64,000 nt of DNA from Umbilicaria muhlenbergii (GCA_000611775.1 KK106982.1:1658643-1722642); one strand, 5' to 3'. Counted from the first letter of the stretch, positions 25,772 through 37,478 are shown. Numbers and translations are program-made. The notes: generated by a model not told the origin, from the sequence alone.

Positions 25772-26305
25772 TATCCACATCCTACAACTAAACTGTTCAA
25801 AATCCGATCCGGATTGCTTTCATGATAGGTAATGACCGGATACCATGAGATTTCAGAAGCAGTTTATATAAGTGGATAAAGCGCCCATAGGGAGCACGCT
25901 TAGAGAGCCCCCCATAGGCAATGCATGTACGGAAGTAGGGGGCGTTATAAAGCGCACGGTCCCTATACTGGACTTTTATTCCCGTACCTTCAGCTGGGCG
26001 GCCGCGGGTTTTTGGCCTTGGCGGCGGTAGCGAATATTCACCACGTACCACCCGACACTGGTTGAGTCAGTTAGCCAGACCACGTCCTCCGGCATCAGAG
26101 TAAAACGACGACCGTATCAGTCCATGCTAGAAACCCGAGTAATATTTGTCCCCTCAGGTCAGACTTACAGGCAAGTCTCCTGGAAGCCAAGAAAAATACG
26201 TAAGCGAACGCCACACGCACGCCACATATTCCATCCAACCTACCTTACCTGGAACAGCCCACTACACCAGCTCGATCCCCAGACAACCCCTCTCCCTCTA
26301 CCACG
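25772..26305. other. Intergenic GT2 relic to ECM15
   Basis: The stretch is about 530 bp. It contains no supported gene and includes the ECM15-like promoter. Confidence 0.5.
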
Positions 26306-26894
26306 ATGTCCCAACCCCCACCCGACCCTTCCACCCTCGCGACGCCGCCCTCCTGCGTCGCAGACTTCTGCCTAATCCCCGTACGCCCCTCCTTCCCACC
26401 GCCCCACCCCCACTAACGCCCACCCACTTCCAGCTAGGCACGCCCACGGCGTCCGTATCACAGCAAGTAGCAGACGTGCAGCGACTGCTGCGAAAGAGCG
26501 GGTTGACGTACTCGATGCATTCGGCTGGGACTACTGTTGGTGCGCTCTCAACCCTTTCTGTCGTTCCGAAATCCATTCGTTGAGGGTAGGGTTCAACATT
26601 TACATAAGAGCTAACAGGGCATGGTATGGCGCGAGGCAGAAGGGTCATGGGAGGCGGTGATGCGACTGATAGGGCAAGCACACACGCTGTTGCATGAGAA
26701 GGGGATAGTGCGAATACAGACGGATATAAGGGTGGGGTCGAGGTAGGTGGTTGATCGAACGACTATTGCGAGTGTATTTATGGAGAGGGGTATACTAATG
26801 ATGGATGGGTGGGTGTAGGACGGACAAGAAGCAGTCGTTTAGTGAGAAGGTTACTGCGGTTGAGAAGCTGCTGGCGGCGGATAAGGAGTCATGA
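26306..26894 (+). CDS. ECM15: UPF0045/ECM15-like thiamine-binding protein
   Basis: Three introns (26381-26433, 26540-26639, 26743-26818, with CACTAAC and TACTAAT branch sites) join four exons into a 119-residue protein. It has [12 protein letters not shown] at the start of the fold, [38 protein letters not shown] and [12 protein letters not shown]-type strands ([12 protein letters not shown] here), ending [15 protein letters not shown]. This is the small ferredoxin-like MTH1187/YkoF-type fold that binds thiamine or related ligands in yeast Ecm15 and archaeal homologues. It is likely cytosolic. Length matches the family (about 100-120). It ends 182 bp from the convergent PLC-like gene. Confidence 0.85.
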
Positions 26895-27076
26895 GTTTGT
26901 TTTTGGATGTTGGGGTTAATCTATGAGTGTACATAAGGGTACTCTTGTGAGTGCGGGGATGATGGCAACGCCGCGCTATGCTATGACTAAACCTTCCCGA
27001 TGTTGGTGCGCCGGCTTCAATAGCCATCAGCGTTATCCGATTTATAACCCAATGCCATTTTCCAAGATACTCTAGC

Positions 27077-28294
27077 TCATATGAATGTCCACAGAAGCAC
27101 TGCCGCGGCGCCTGTCGCCCAAGTCCAACTTCGAGTGGAACCTCCAGACATCGCGGTAGGTCGTGGGCTCGCAGTACTGGTAGCACTAGCGACCTGCGAA
27201 GCAGTCGGTCCGGTTCTCCCCACGGGCGTGATGCCGTTAAGCTTATCAACAGTAGCAATAGCAGGACCCTGGTCGAAAAAATCCACGAGAATATAATTAG
27301 GCGGCTTGCCCCAAAGCGCCGTACAGTTTGCAGCGGTTCCTCCAAGATTTCCCGTGCCGCCAGATGGAGCATTGGTGATGCTGATGTTGCCGATATCCGG
27401 GACTTCGATGCCAAAGCCCTGCTCCTCGTAGAGGAAGTGGTTCATCAATGCCAGACGCCCTGAACTGACCGCGGCCTCGGTGTTACCGTTGACAGCTGGC
27501 GGTCTTTCGGGGACGCAGGAGAAGTTTGAGAGACTGGAGACGTCGTAGGGATTCTCCCAGATGAATGTGAATTCATCCATCAAGTATGGTGCGACGGTGT
27601 TAGTCGATGGGGTCAAGGAAGCGACGAACGTCATCAGACGAGTCCCGTTCGCGATCAGAGTCTCCAGCGTAGGCCATGTTGCTATGGCGGTGGACATTGT
27701 AGGGGGTGTGTACGCGTAAGACGTTATATTGGCAGCTTCGAATTGGGAGTTCAGTTCACTAGGGCTGGCATTGTCCGAGTTCACTAGTAGTACAGTGACC
27801 ACTTCGAACGAAGACTGTTAGCTCGAGACATGTGCTAACACGATTCCATCCTACCATCGTTGGGATTCGCGTCCAACCACCCCTTGATTTCTACGAGCCA
27901 GTTACTCAAAGACCCAGCGTTTAGCAAGCCACAGGTTGTATGGCATAAGTCAAGTGAGCCGTTGTTGCGGTGGACTTGTGCAGTCAACAGCCGAACGCCA
28001 GCATTCAATTGTACGGTGCTGTTATAGTATCTGGGAACGTCATTAGTATGGACGGCAGCCACAGAGGATGACGAGGTTCCCCTACTGATTACCAGAGTCC
28101 GAATTACTCGTAGAGGAGTCACGTAGGAAAGGGCTGTCATGTGCCCCAAGGTATGTAATATTCGAGTATGAGCGAGTGCAGAGATCTGGCGAGTTGTTGC
28201 ATACTAGCGTCGTGCTCCGTGGCGCCATACTGGTGGCGAGCGAGATCGGAACGATGGACCACAGTAATAGAGAAGAAAGCATTCTAGGGTACAT
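27077..28294 (-). CDS. GPI-anchored PLC-like phosphodiesterase-fold protein
   Basis: Introns at 27802-27854 and 28031-28085 give 369 residues. The start [12 protein letters not shown] at 28294 is preferred because it opens a clean signal peptide; the longer frame upstream has no ATG. Domain marks are [21 protein letters not shown] (His of the X-domain), [53 protein letters not shown], and [13 protein letters not shown] Ser/Thr/Ala-rich linker and a hydrophobic end ([14 protein letters not shown]) suggest a GPI anchor. This is the fungal PLC-like TIM-barrel family. Catalytic activity on phosphoinositides is unproven, and a cell-surface location is inferred. Confidence 0.85.
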
Positions 28295-29002
28295 GTGGGC
28301 GGTGTAGAGCCCACAGACAGGAGACACAAATGGTTCGTTCGGTCGTGAAAGATGTAATGGTATCCGCCGGTAGCGAGTGGCAATATGAGGATGGTGGCGA
28401 ATGTTTCTTTGTGAGAAGGTGTAACGACAGACAACAAACGAGAACCAGAATCAAAACTGAACTAAGATACAGCGAAAGACGAACAGGTAGACAAGGGAAG
28501 TATGTAAATTTGAAGATCGAACATGATTACGATGATGGTAAGAAGGAGCCCCCCACCCCCCCAGGATTACGAGGACTCAGCCCCCCGGTGGAGATCTGCA
28601 GTCGTAAGCTCGTCACAGCCTCCTCCAATCGGCGTCATTCCAACACCAACATCACCCTAGATTCCATTATCCTCCGGTTCGTTTGACCAATGCAAGGGCT
28701 GAAAATACAAGACGGGGTATCAAGGATGAAGCTGCTTGCGTAGCAGTAGCAGCACCACGAAGGCTTTCATGCGGCTCTACAGAACATCCCGATGCTAATT
28801 TTGGCAACGACGCCAATCCCAATAAGGCAGGTTACGACTTCAGCCGAAGATGCGCCCGCTCATGTTACAAAGCTTACGAGCATCAGAGAGTGAGGCCGAG
28901 CCACGATGCCATAGCCTTACGCTCCGCGCTCGTCCAAGAGGGCCGTCGTCTACAAGACTTTACACTTGTGCAGCCTTCGCAGATTCAATCTCGTAAGCCG
29001 CA
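28295..29002. other. Divergent promoter region, PLC-like / HET gene
   Basis: About 700 bp lie between divergent start codons. A plus-strand frame at 28683-29072 overlaps the HET gene start in another frame and has no recognised content. A C/A-rich tract (ccccccacccccccc-like) lies near 28,548-28,562. Confidence 0.5.
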
Positions 29003-31384
29003 ATGGCAGCAGGCGATAGCTTCGACTCATTTTCAAGCCTCGATCACCTTCCGCATGTTGAAGATCCAATAACTCCACCTGTGAAGGTGCCCTTCTTGGG
29101 CGTGTTCTACGATGGCAGCAATTTCAGCACCTATCCCGAAAGTAGAGGTTGGGACACAGAGCGGCTTCTCTGGGCACAGCTTGGTGGGAGATCGGGGGCC
29201 GACGCAGAATCTTTCCTGCAGAGCTGGCTCTTCTTTGGTGCTTTGTGTGAAGTATTAGGCATTATGGGCATTGAGGTTGACCAAGAGGACTTCGTACGCT
29301 CAGATGCCCTAGGCAACACGTGGATCACCACACGCGCGCTTCGCGACTATATCACTCTTTGGGCCTGCCGCACTCCACGTGTACCGCCAAGGGTTTATCT
29401 TGGGTATGAATCCAGAATACGGACCTGCCTGGCGACCTTGGCCCTTTTCTTCAAGCGCCACGTATCTTTCATTGGCCGCATGAAGTCCGACGGCCTTGTT
29501 CGTCCCGAAATTGGGCTCTCTTTCGGAATTCTGGGGAACGCATTGGAAGCAGCTACGTTTCATCTCGTTGTTGAGCCTTGGCCGACCGCCTCTGGATGGA
29601 TTGCGAACGCTTGGCCGCCAACTGATTCTCTGCGTAGTCACTTTAGGGCGAGTGGCCGCTGCCCTCGTGCCGCCGCAAGGCTTGAAGATACTTGCAAGCT
29701 TGATACCCTTTACTTTTTGTCTCTCCTCCAGCAACCGATCACACGAGTAGATCATTCAGCCTGCAATAGCGAGAAGTGCAACGCGGAGAACATTGATGAA
29801 GCCACTTATGAGCCAAGACACATTACATGCTCTGGTACCTGCAAACATATAAGTATCAACAATGACGCTGTGTGTTCCACACTAAAGGAAGGGGGAATTC
29901 CAGTTATCTTACTCGATCCTTCCTTAAGTAATGATGTTTCTCCTCTTACAATCTGGCATGCAGGTCCTGACATTGAGTATATCGCAATATCCCATGTTTG
30001 GCAGGATAAAATGGGTAATACAAGGTCTAATTCTCTACCATCTTGTCTTCTAAGGCATCTCATAACCCTTGTAAAACGTACAGCCCAGCTTCGAGGTCTC
30101 GGTCTTAACGGGAGGAAACTTGGGTTTTGGATGGATACGCTCTGTGTTCCTGTCAATCCGGATTTGAAGCACTACAGGAAAAAAGCCATCATGCAGATGA
30201 GGTCAACGTATCAGAGTTCTTCAGTAGTGCTGGTGTTGGACTCGACCTTGCAACAGATCAAGGCTCCACAAGACCCTGATGAACTCGGGCTTCGGCTTAC
30301 CACTTCTGGCTGGTCCCGTCGTCTCTGGACCTTACAGGAGTGTGCCTTTGCCAGCGAACTATGCGTCGGCTTTTCTGATGGGATAGTCAACGTTACTCGG
30401 ATCGCGGGGATGGAGGCTGACACGTTTGCCTTACTAACAAACCTTCCGGGTGCGAGCATGGCATTTTCCAACTTAAGACAAGACGGTTGGCGTCCATTCC
30501 ACGCCACTCGTACGCTTGCCTTCATTCAGGCCGGACATCTCGCAGACATGAAAGTCTTACCAGATGGCAGAACTGTGACTGATATCTTTGCATGGCATGT
30601 CAGCGCGATGCGAGACCGAAACACAAGCAAGGCCGGCGATGAAGCCCTCTGCTTGGCTACCCTCTTGGAGCTCGATTTGAGAAAACTGCTCGAAACTCCG
30701 GACGCAGAAAGAATGAAAGCGCTGTATTCAATGCTAGCCACTGTGCCGCCGCTTCTGATCTTCTTCCACGGTCGAAGGATTAAAGAGATTGGCTTTCGGT
30801 GGGCCCCACAGAGCTTTCTCGGAAAAGGCAGTCGGCAGCACCAAAATGCAGTCATTGGATCGCCCGCGGTGCGAGATGATCGACATGGGATCAAAATAGC
30901 ATATCCAAAATTTCGGCTTTTTGCACAGGCGGAGTATCCCAAGTCTAACATCACATCTCTCGTTTCTCCAACAACAAAAAGGATTTTCTTTAGGGACACA
31001 TTCTCCAACATTTGGTACATGTTAGTGCTATCCACGAAGGAGAACAGTGTCATGGAGGAAACGTTTGATCCGGCCCCTTCGCCAGAGCTGCATCAGCCCA
31101 TAGTTGTTCTACCACATTGGTCGAGTAGTAACCAGGCTCAATGGACACAACGAGGGGCACTCGTTACTTTGCAACGTGAAGACCTTGCACGAAACGCCTT
31201 CTATACCAGATACGAGTTCGTCGTTCAGGTTCGAGAACTGACCGGCCAGCACGATGCGCAGTGGGCAAATCGCCATTGGCCGTTCCTTCGCGCATCCAGG
31301 AGCGGGCAGGATCTCGCCAATGGAGATCGAGTAATTGCAGAAGCAGAGCGCATTAACGAGGACACGGAGTTCTGGATTGCGTAA
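29003..31384 (+). CDS. HET-domain heterokaryon-incompatibility-like protein
   Basis: A single uninterrupted frame of 793 residues. The HET signature blocks are at about residues 323-337 (YIAISHVWQDKMGNT), 374-386 (FWMDTLCVPVNPD) and 437-447 (SRRLWTLQECA), with the Tyr-stretch helix YQSSSVVLVLD between. The N-terminal 300 residues contain a Cys/His-rich part (ACNSEKCNAENID, HITCSGTCKHIS) typical of the larger HET proteins. The C-terminal third has no recognised domain. HET proteins trigger cell death on fusion of incompatible hyphae when paired with an allele or partner; whether this one does is unknown. No intron is needed. Confidence 0.92.
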   Translation: MAAGDSFDSFSSLDHLPHVEDPITPPVKVPFLGVFYDGSNFSTYPESRGWDTERLLWAQLGGRSGADAESFLQSWLFFGALCEVLGIMGIEVDQEDFVRSDALGNTWITTRALRDYITLWACRTPRVPPRVYLGYESRIRTCLATLALFFKRHVSFIGRMKSDGLVRPEIGLSFGILGNALEAATFHLVVEPWPTASGWIANAWPPTDSLRSHFRASGRCPRAAARLEDTCKLDTLYFLSLLQQPITRVDHSACNSEKCNAENIDEATYEPRHITCSGTCKHISINNDAVCSTLKEGGIPVILLDPSLSNDVSPLTIWHAGPDIEYIAISHVWQDKMGNTRSNSLPSCLLRHLITLVKRTAQLRGLGLNGRKLGFWMDTLCVPVNPDLKHYRKKAIMQMRSTYQSSSVVLVLDSTLQQIKAPQDPDELGLRLTTSGWSRRLWTLQECAFASELCVGFSDGIVNVTRIAGMEADTFALLTNLPGASMAFSNLRQDGWRPFHATRTLAFIQAGHLADMKVLPDGRTVTDIFAWHVSAMRDRNTSKAGDEALCLATLLELDLRKLLETPDAERMKALYSMLATVPPLLIFFHGRRIKEIGFRWAPQSFLGKGSRQHQNAVIGSPAVRDDRHGIKIAYPKFRLFAQAEYPKSNITSLVSPTTKRIFFRDTFSNIWYMLVLSTKENSVMEETFDPAPSPELHQPIVVLPHWSSSNQAQWTQRGALVTLQREDLARNAFYTRYEFVVQVRELTGQHDAQWANRHWPFLRASRSGQDLANGDRVIAEAERINEDTEFWIA

Positions 31385-31654
31385 ACCTGCATTATCTATC
31401 AGCACGCGACATTCAGCACCGGGTAACGGAAGGCTACAACTGATCCCAGAATGCATCGACGTTCAGCCCTCTCTACATACCCCCCAAACAGCGTCCTGCG
31501 CAGCGACAAAGACTGAGTGCCAGCGATTCCATCACACGAACCCGGGATACCTTTGCAAGTGATCCTTCACGCTCCACAAGCCAAAGGCACCCAGGGAGTA
31601 AAAGAACAACAGAATTTCAGCTAACCACATCAACAAGGCCGAGTCTATAATCAC
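31385..31654. other. Convergent 3' flank, HET gene / secreted protein
   Basis: About 270 bp lie between convergent stop codons. Nothing else was recognised. Confidence 0.5.
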
Positions 31655-32366
31655 TCACCTCCCCCCCACCACCCTCCCACATATCCTCCAGCCCCGACCA
31701 TCCCTCTCCCCTCTCCAAACCTCAAACGCCGCCTCCCCGTACCCATACGCATCCATAAAATCCCTCAACGCGACCAGCGCCGCCCCGAGCACCCCCCAAG
31801 TCATCTGATGATTCGCCGCGTTCCTGACATCCAGACGCGGGCCCCCGGCCACCATTTGCACGGTGTATTCGCCGCCGCGGACGGGGCCGTCGCGGCCGTG
31901 GCGGATGTTGAGCAGGACTTGGGCGAGGCCGATGCTGACGACGTCGCGGACGGTGGGGCCGGGGATGAGGCGTGTGAGCTGGATCATTATGGAGGTGTGG
32001 GTGGAGGGGGCGTGCCAGGTTATTAGGGCGGGGTTGCCGCGGGGGGGGTGGGNNNNNNNNNNNNNNNNNNNNNNNNNNNNNNNNNNNNNNNNNNNNNNNN
32101 NNGGGGGGGTGGGGGGTTGGGATGCGGCGGGGAAGGGGGCTGGTGGTGGGGGGAGAGGGGTGTTAGGGGTCTGGGTGGTGGAAATGAGGAAGGGGATGGG
32201 GGGGTGGTGGGGCGACTTACGTTGCGGGTATGGTGTGGGGGGCGTTGGCGCAGGATTGGGTGCGGGGGTGCAGTTGGGAGGGGGGGCGCGGGGTGGTGGG
32301 GATGGCTATGCTTAGAGTAGCGAGGTGGAGGAGGGATAGGAGGATGGTGGGATAGTGCGGGCGCAT
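31655..32366 (-). CDS. Small secreted protein interrupted by a sequence gap
   Basis: The first exon (32221-32366) opens with a signal peptide, MRPHYPTILLSLLHLATLSI, and a donor GTAAGT at 32215-32220. A 50-N gap (32053-32102) lies just downstream, inside the second exon or near its start. After the gap the frame reads GNPALITWHAP, SIMIQLTRLIPGPTVRDVVS, VRGGEYTVQMVAGG, RNAANHQMTWGVLGAALVAL, YGYGEAAFEVWRGE and stops at 31655. The body is similar to the protein starting at 63400 (NANNHQVTIMTLQLAL, YNYGVAEFDIFDG), so the two are paralogues. Function is unknown. The C-rich coding strand around the gap probably caused the assembly break. Confidence 0.72.
32053..32102. other. Assembly gap (50 N)
   Basis: Exactly 50 N flanked by G-runs on the plus strand. 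It interrupts the secreted-protein gene. The true length is unknown because 50 looks like a placeholder. Confidence 0.98.
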
Positions 32367-33001
32367 GGCGGGTGGGGGTGCGGAGGTGAGGGTTGAGGTA
32401 GGCGTGAAGTAGAAGGACAGCGGGTAGCGACTTAGGGCAAAATTTTACACAATGACGAGCTACTAACTCTTTGAATAAGACGGTGTCCGCACAAGGCTCA
32501 TTTCAAGTTGCGATCTTGCAGTCTCGTTGTGCTGGAGATTATCGCTTCCATGTGAAACCAGACTCCTGGAGTAGTAGATTGCAATATGCGCTCTGGCGCT
32601 CTGCTACCTGGATTGATGATCGTTAACAAGAGCGCTTGAAGCTTCCAGACTAATTGTTCGCTTCACCTTAGAAGCTTTCATTTCCTGGACTTCTCTGCAA
32701 CGGGGTGGGGGCGTGATGCCTCTTATAGTCTGGAGACCCGGCAACAGCGCCAGGAAACAAAACAGAAGCAGAAGTGTTGCCAATCTTATCTGCACTCTTT
32801 CCACTTGCGTTCCATTGTTCTCAGTCTTTCAGAAGACCGGCCACTGCTTTTTTGGTCATGCTGAGTAACGGAAAAAGTCTAGAGGTCTTTCATGCGGTGG
32901 TCGGGTTAACTTAGGTGAGAAGGGTCCCCCTTTTAAAGGTATCAGTCCGTACAAAGGCATCATGGTGAATATGGCAATGTGTTAAAATTGGTCCCATTAA
33001 A
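32367..33001. other. Intergenic region
   Basis: The stretch is about 635 bp. A minus-strand frame at 32604-32804 has a hydrophobic, signal-like start but no ATG, so it is not called. The rest is presumed promoter of the secreted protein and 3' flank of the F-box gene. Confidence 0.45.
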
Positions 33002-34537
33002 TTAACTATGGATAAGCATGCAAAGGAAGCGCTTTGACCAGTCATAGCTCGTGGATCCAAGCCCTCGAATCCTAGACAATCTCTCATTCTCGTCTATCAA
33101 AGTCGGGTCATTGAACGGGTTTTGGGCATTTCCATACAAGAAACCCTTGATCGACTCTCTGGACACAGCTCTCTCCTCGAAACTCTGCTCCCAAATGGTA
33201 CTGTGTCGAGCGAGATATTCCCCAAAAGCAAGGTCATAGAAAGCCGGACGATCGATCCAGCAATCGTCCAACTGCACGACCGACTCATCATGCCATGTCT
33301 TTACTTGGTCGAGCAGGTTGGCCCAGCTTCCATCAGCTAACGTGATTTCATCGAGCTCAATATGCCGCAAAGTCTGAGCGTGGTTCTCGATGAAGTCGAG
33401 TACACTTTGAATGGACAAGAACAAGCCTGCAATTCGAAAGTGACGAAGGCGCCCCCACGTAAAGGATGAAGAGCCTTTTGAAGTGTCAATGTCAGGGCAG
33501 GTATTAGAAGACGAGGCGGGAAAATGCGAAGACCATCACGAACCTAGTATTTGCGTCAACGACTCGGGATGTTGCATCTCAAATTCGAATCTCAGGCGCA
33601 GAATCTCAAGATTGGGTGCGGATTTGAGGAGGTTTCCCAAAGATCCGTCTTGTTCTGGATAATTGGACAAACAAGATTCGGTGGAGTAATACATGGAAAG
33701 ATCCAGTCTCTTCAGATGGCAGAACGCAACTTGCCAATGGTTGAGATTTTCTGGTGAAAGGTCGAAAAACCCGAGAGCTTGCAGAGGCACTCGATACCCG
33801 ACCACATCCATATCAAGAGACAACAGTGGCTGCTTAGTGGACTTGGTGGCGATCGTGCCGACAATCTTCAGGAAGAAAGCTAACCATCTTCTTTCATGTT
33901 CAAACCTCGATCTGACATACCAAGAGTGCGTCTCTTTCATGACATAGATATTAGGGTTCAGGACGGTAATGTCCCATGAGCGGCCAGAGGGTCCCCCTTC
34001 ATCCCCACAATCATTTTTCCATCCAGTGACAACTCTGAACTTCTGAAGATTCGACAGCCGCGAAAGTGCAGTGGCAAGACATGCTATCGTAGAACTGGCC
34101 TCCATTGAGTGGCGTAGCTCCTGGTAAAAGTCAATGTATTGCTTATAGCTAGCTGCGAGTGCGCCTTCCGACAATTCAAGATCGAAGACTTTGTTTCTAT
34201 ACAGCTGGTTACGGAGAAGGTTCCCATAATGGCTCTTGAATTCATCGGTCGTCATGTTCTTATCAAATATGCTGATGTTGTATACCAGTTCCGTGACATG
34301 CTTGGCGAAGACAGGATGCTCGGAGATAGACTTCAACACCTCTTGGTCTCGCCGGTGGCCCGAAAAATACACTGAGCGTACCAAGTATGGAGATCCGCAA
34401 AGGTTGAAGCACTTAGATACCTGGCGTATACTTTTGATATCGCGTGACGATAGATGTTGAAAAACACCAAACAGGATGTCGTCATGAAGCCGAAATGTGT
34501 CTCGTGTCGCAGGAACATGATCAACGGTGGAATCCAT
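33002..34537 (-). CDS. F-box protein, first of a related pair
   Basis: One intron (33475-33543) yields 488 residues from MDSTVDHVPATRD at 34537 (no ATG lies further upstream in frame). An F-box-like helix bundle is at residues about 15-55: DDILFGVFQHLSSRDIKSIR, then VSKCFNLCGSPYLVRSVYFS. The rest is leucine-rich and irregular (LKRLDLSMYY, APNLEILRLRFEF, LDFIENHAQTLRHIELDEI), as in fungal F-box/LRR-like proteins. F-box proteins recruit substrates to SCF ubiquitin ligases through Skp1; the target is unknown. The next gene, same strand, has the same layout. Confidence 0.85.
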
Positions 34538-34910
34538 GTTTGCCAACAAATATGAAGAGATATGGTGATGTTCCGAGTTCAAATAGAAACGTTGGTGCAA
34601 GACGTTGGGCGCTCCACTTGCAGCCTAAAGCTTCAATCAAAGCCGTCGTGAATGCCCATACGACGCGTCATCAACGAGTAGTGAATCTGGTGCAACAGCA
34701 GCCGCGAAGCCAAGAACAATGGTCGAAACAATATATTAATTCACAGAATGAGGGAGCTCCCTACTTTACCATACTCCCGCAGTGCACTAAAAGATAGTAC
34801 TCTCACAGGACCTGCGATCCAATATGCGTTGACGATGACCCAGACCCGCACGCGGCCACGCTCGACCCAGAGACTGGCCCTTGTCAAGCTTGTGCGAGAC
34901 GCTGTAGGTC
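34538..34910. other. Spacer between the two F-box genes
   Basis: The 370 bp presumably hold the promoter of the downstream (left) F-box gene. No other content was recognised. Confidence 0.5.
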
Positions 34911-36361
34911 TTATTTTACTCTTATTCGGATTGGATTTTTACAATCGCCGTCCAGAAATGACATCAATGTGGCAGATGAGATGTCGACCATGTCAAAAAC
35001 GCGGCCCATTTCCCCTCCCCGGCCATCACCTCCCCAACTAAAAGCAACTTCGAAACTCGTGAGTGCTAGTCCCAGATCTCTCACCGAGTCTAGAAAACTG
35101 GCCCATGTGTCTCGACTCCCATAGCCGAAAATTTCCTTCAGTCTCAGATCCCGAAGGGGTCCTCGATGTCGGTCCAAGAATCCAAGGATCTCGTCCACTT
35201 TAACCACGAGTGATCCGAATGAGAAGAACCTGAGCTCCCTGAAAGTCGGGGATCCTACGTAAAGTTCTGAGCAAGGATAGATCGAGAACGTGTAGCAAAA
35301 GGCTTACCTATGAGTTCCCTAAGCGACATATCGGACTTAACGCCACCTAAGCTGAGATTGCCTTCAAAATCTAATGCCAGAAACCTCAAGGACTCAGTAG
35401 CACTCAGTAGCTGGGCTAGAGGACTTCCTTCGGCCGGAACATCTCTCGACAATCGAGCTGTCGGGACTGAGATATTGATGTGAGTAAGACTCTTAAATAC
35501 CGATGAAGAGTGTTCCAATGGTAAGTATTGATCAAAGCGGTCCTGGAAAGATCCGTGGAAAGATCCGTGCTGAGGGTCTTGACCGATGTCTAGCGATTTA
35601 ATTCTAGTGACCAGGTCTCCCTGTGAAAGAGCCTTGACGATCACAGGAAGTTCCATGTTTACCATTCCACGACGCGTGACGTCTTCATGCCTCATTCCAG
35701 TCATTCCGGACGTAAAACCTCGGGGGCGCGCGTGTTGCGGATTCCAAAGCCTGGTAAGGGGACTTGGTGGCTCATACTCCTTATCATGATGATAATATCC
35801 TCGTTGAGGTCCCCAGGGGTGGGGATCAGGACGTCCCCAAGTGTAGGCAAACGACACGGCCCGGACGTTGCGCATCCTGGGTAAAACGATGCGTAAGCAC
35901 TTCAGCTGAGCTTCCTCCTTCTTCGATTCTTCCTGCTGCCGATGAAGTCGGCAGTACTCTTCGAATCCTTCATCGACCACCGCTTGAGTTAGATCCAGCC
36001 ATGAAAGTCCGGTTGATGAGCTGCTACCGGGGCCAAAGTGGTATTTCATTTCGGCAACATATGCCTCTCTGTGGGTCATTCCAATGTCCAATTGTCGGAC
36101 ATGGCACACAAGCTCCCGGACACTCTTGCTGAAGATCGGATGTTCGGATATTTTGAAAAGGATATCATGGTCGAAAGGATGTACAGAGGTATGAGCGCGT
36201 GTAAACAAGTGGGGAGATGCAGCGAAGTTGAAGGTTTGGCACACTTGACGGACTGATTTGAGCGATAGCTTATCGAGGTGACTGCAAATGTACCCAAGGA
36301 CCTCGGTGGGTATCTCAACCGGAACTCGAGTGATGTGGATTTGGTTAACGGTTAATCGCAT
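34911..36361 (-). CDS. F-box protein, second of a related pair
   Basis: An intron at 35255-35307 (GTAAGC...TACGTAG) gives 465 residues. F-box-like start: VEIPTEVLGYICSHLDKLSL, then KSVRQVCQTFNFAASPHLF. The following ISEHPIFSKSVRELVCHV parallels ISEHPVFAKHVTELVYNI of the neighbouring protein, and the C-terminal exon GFLDRHRGPLRDLRLKEIFG parallels DFIENHAQTLRHIELDEI. Both genes place their intron just before this C-terminal repeat-like unit, which supports an old tandem duplication. It is presumably an SCF substrate adaptor of unknown target. Confidence 0.85.
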
Positions 36362-37478
36362 CGTGTTCAGTGCTCGATACCGGCGATGGGACTGCTTTGC
36401 TTATTGCTCCACAGTGCAGTACTTTTTCCAAGGTACAAGTTTGGAGCTGAGTAGAAGAGCTGGATCTGAAACAGGCAAATGAAACCAGAGCGTGGGCAAG
36501 AAGGCCGTATGTATGAGTACTGGGTGCGGTGAGTGCCAAAAGCGGGCGGCAGTGCAGAAGTGAGCAGCTTATATTGAGTTGTACAAACACATGGCCTCAA
36601 TCCCCTAATCGAAATGAGTCATCTGGTCATCGTTGCCTCGAATGCGCAAGGTAGGGGAATAAGTTTGGCGGTGTCGGTATTACTATGAGTGTTGAGATGA
36701 GTCTGGAGCCTGGCGCCTGGAGCCTGGCGCCTGGTGCGTGTTGCCCTCCCCAGCCGCGTGAGGTTGCGGGCCGGTGCAAGAAGTGGCAACACGTAAACTG
36801 AGATGCCGCATACAAATCTAGTAATAGAATCGAAACACTCGCGCGCACTGCTTGAATTTATTCCATGCAGCAACAGATGGTTCTTATAACCTGTGACCTC
36901 AGGATCAGTTTGTCCATGTACTGATTGAATATTTCCGAGATTGAAACAGCCTCAACGAGAATGTTTGGTTCTGTAGTTTCCGTGTGCCACTTCTGTTTGC
37001 ACCGGCCCTCAGGCGTGAGATGGATGTGCAGGGTGGCGTCGGTGGCAGGTCTCGTCGCCCTCTCCTTCTCGTTGCTCCCGCCGACCGGGAATCCCTCCTC
37101 CCACTCTCCCTCCTCCCTTTTAGCCGAGAAGCGTCGTTCTCATTCTCCGACTGTTGATGGCCCAAACATCGCTCAGCACTTGCTTGCCGGCGTCTCAACA
37201 GCATCGCCATCATTGTGTGACAAGTCCATTAGATATATGAACACTCTCGCTGCATGTCGACGCCGGCACTGTTCGACTCGTATCAGGTCCCCACCGAATA
37301 GGCTCGTGGCGACCCATCCTCGGTTTTCGCTCTAGTCACCAGGTCGCTAAGGCCGCACGCGACAATCCTCGTCCTCATCCTGATTCTCCGATCCGAACCG
37401 CAAAAGAGGTGCTCACATCATCTGCTGCGACTCTCCACTGCCACAGCAACACATCAACTCCGGCAGTAATGCGTCGAA
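36362..37478. other. Divergent intergenic region, F-box / MDM34
   Basis: This 1.1-kb region carries both promoters. A short direct repeat (two copies of AGCCTGGCGCCTGG, about 36,705-36,735) is visible. CT-rich tracts near 37,050-37,120 fit fungal promoters. No gene is supported. Confidence 0.5.

Noticed and set aside
31863-32315. Plus-strand frame running through the N gap
   Set aside because: It is open only because of the N run and G-rich strand; the minus-strand reading has a signal peptide and a paralogue at 63.4 kb.
32604-32804. Candidate small secreted protein with hydrophobic start
   Set aside because: There is no ATG at the start of the frame, only GTG, which fungal nuclear genes do not normally use.
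34538-34600. Longer N terminus of the first F-box protein
   Set aside because: The extension would start at TTG; the first in-frame ATG is at 34537.
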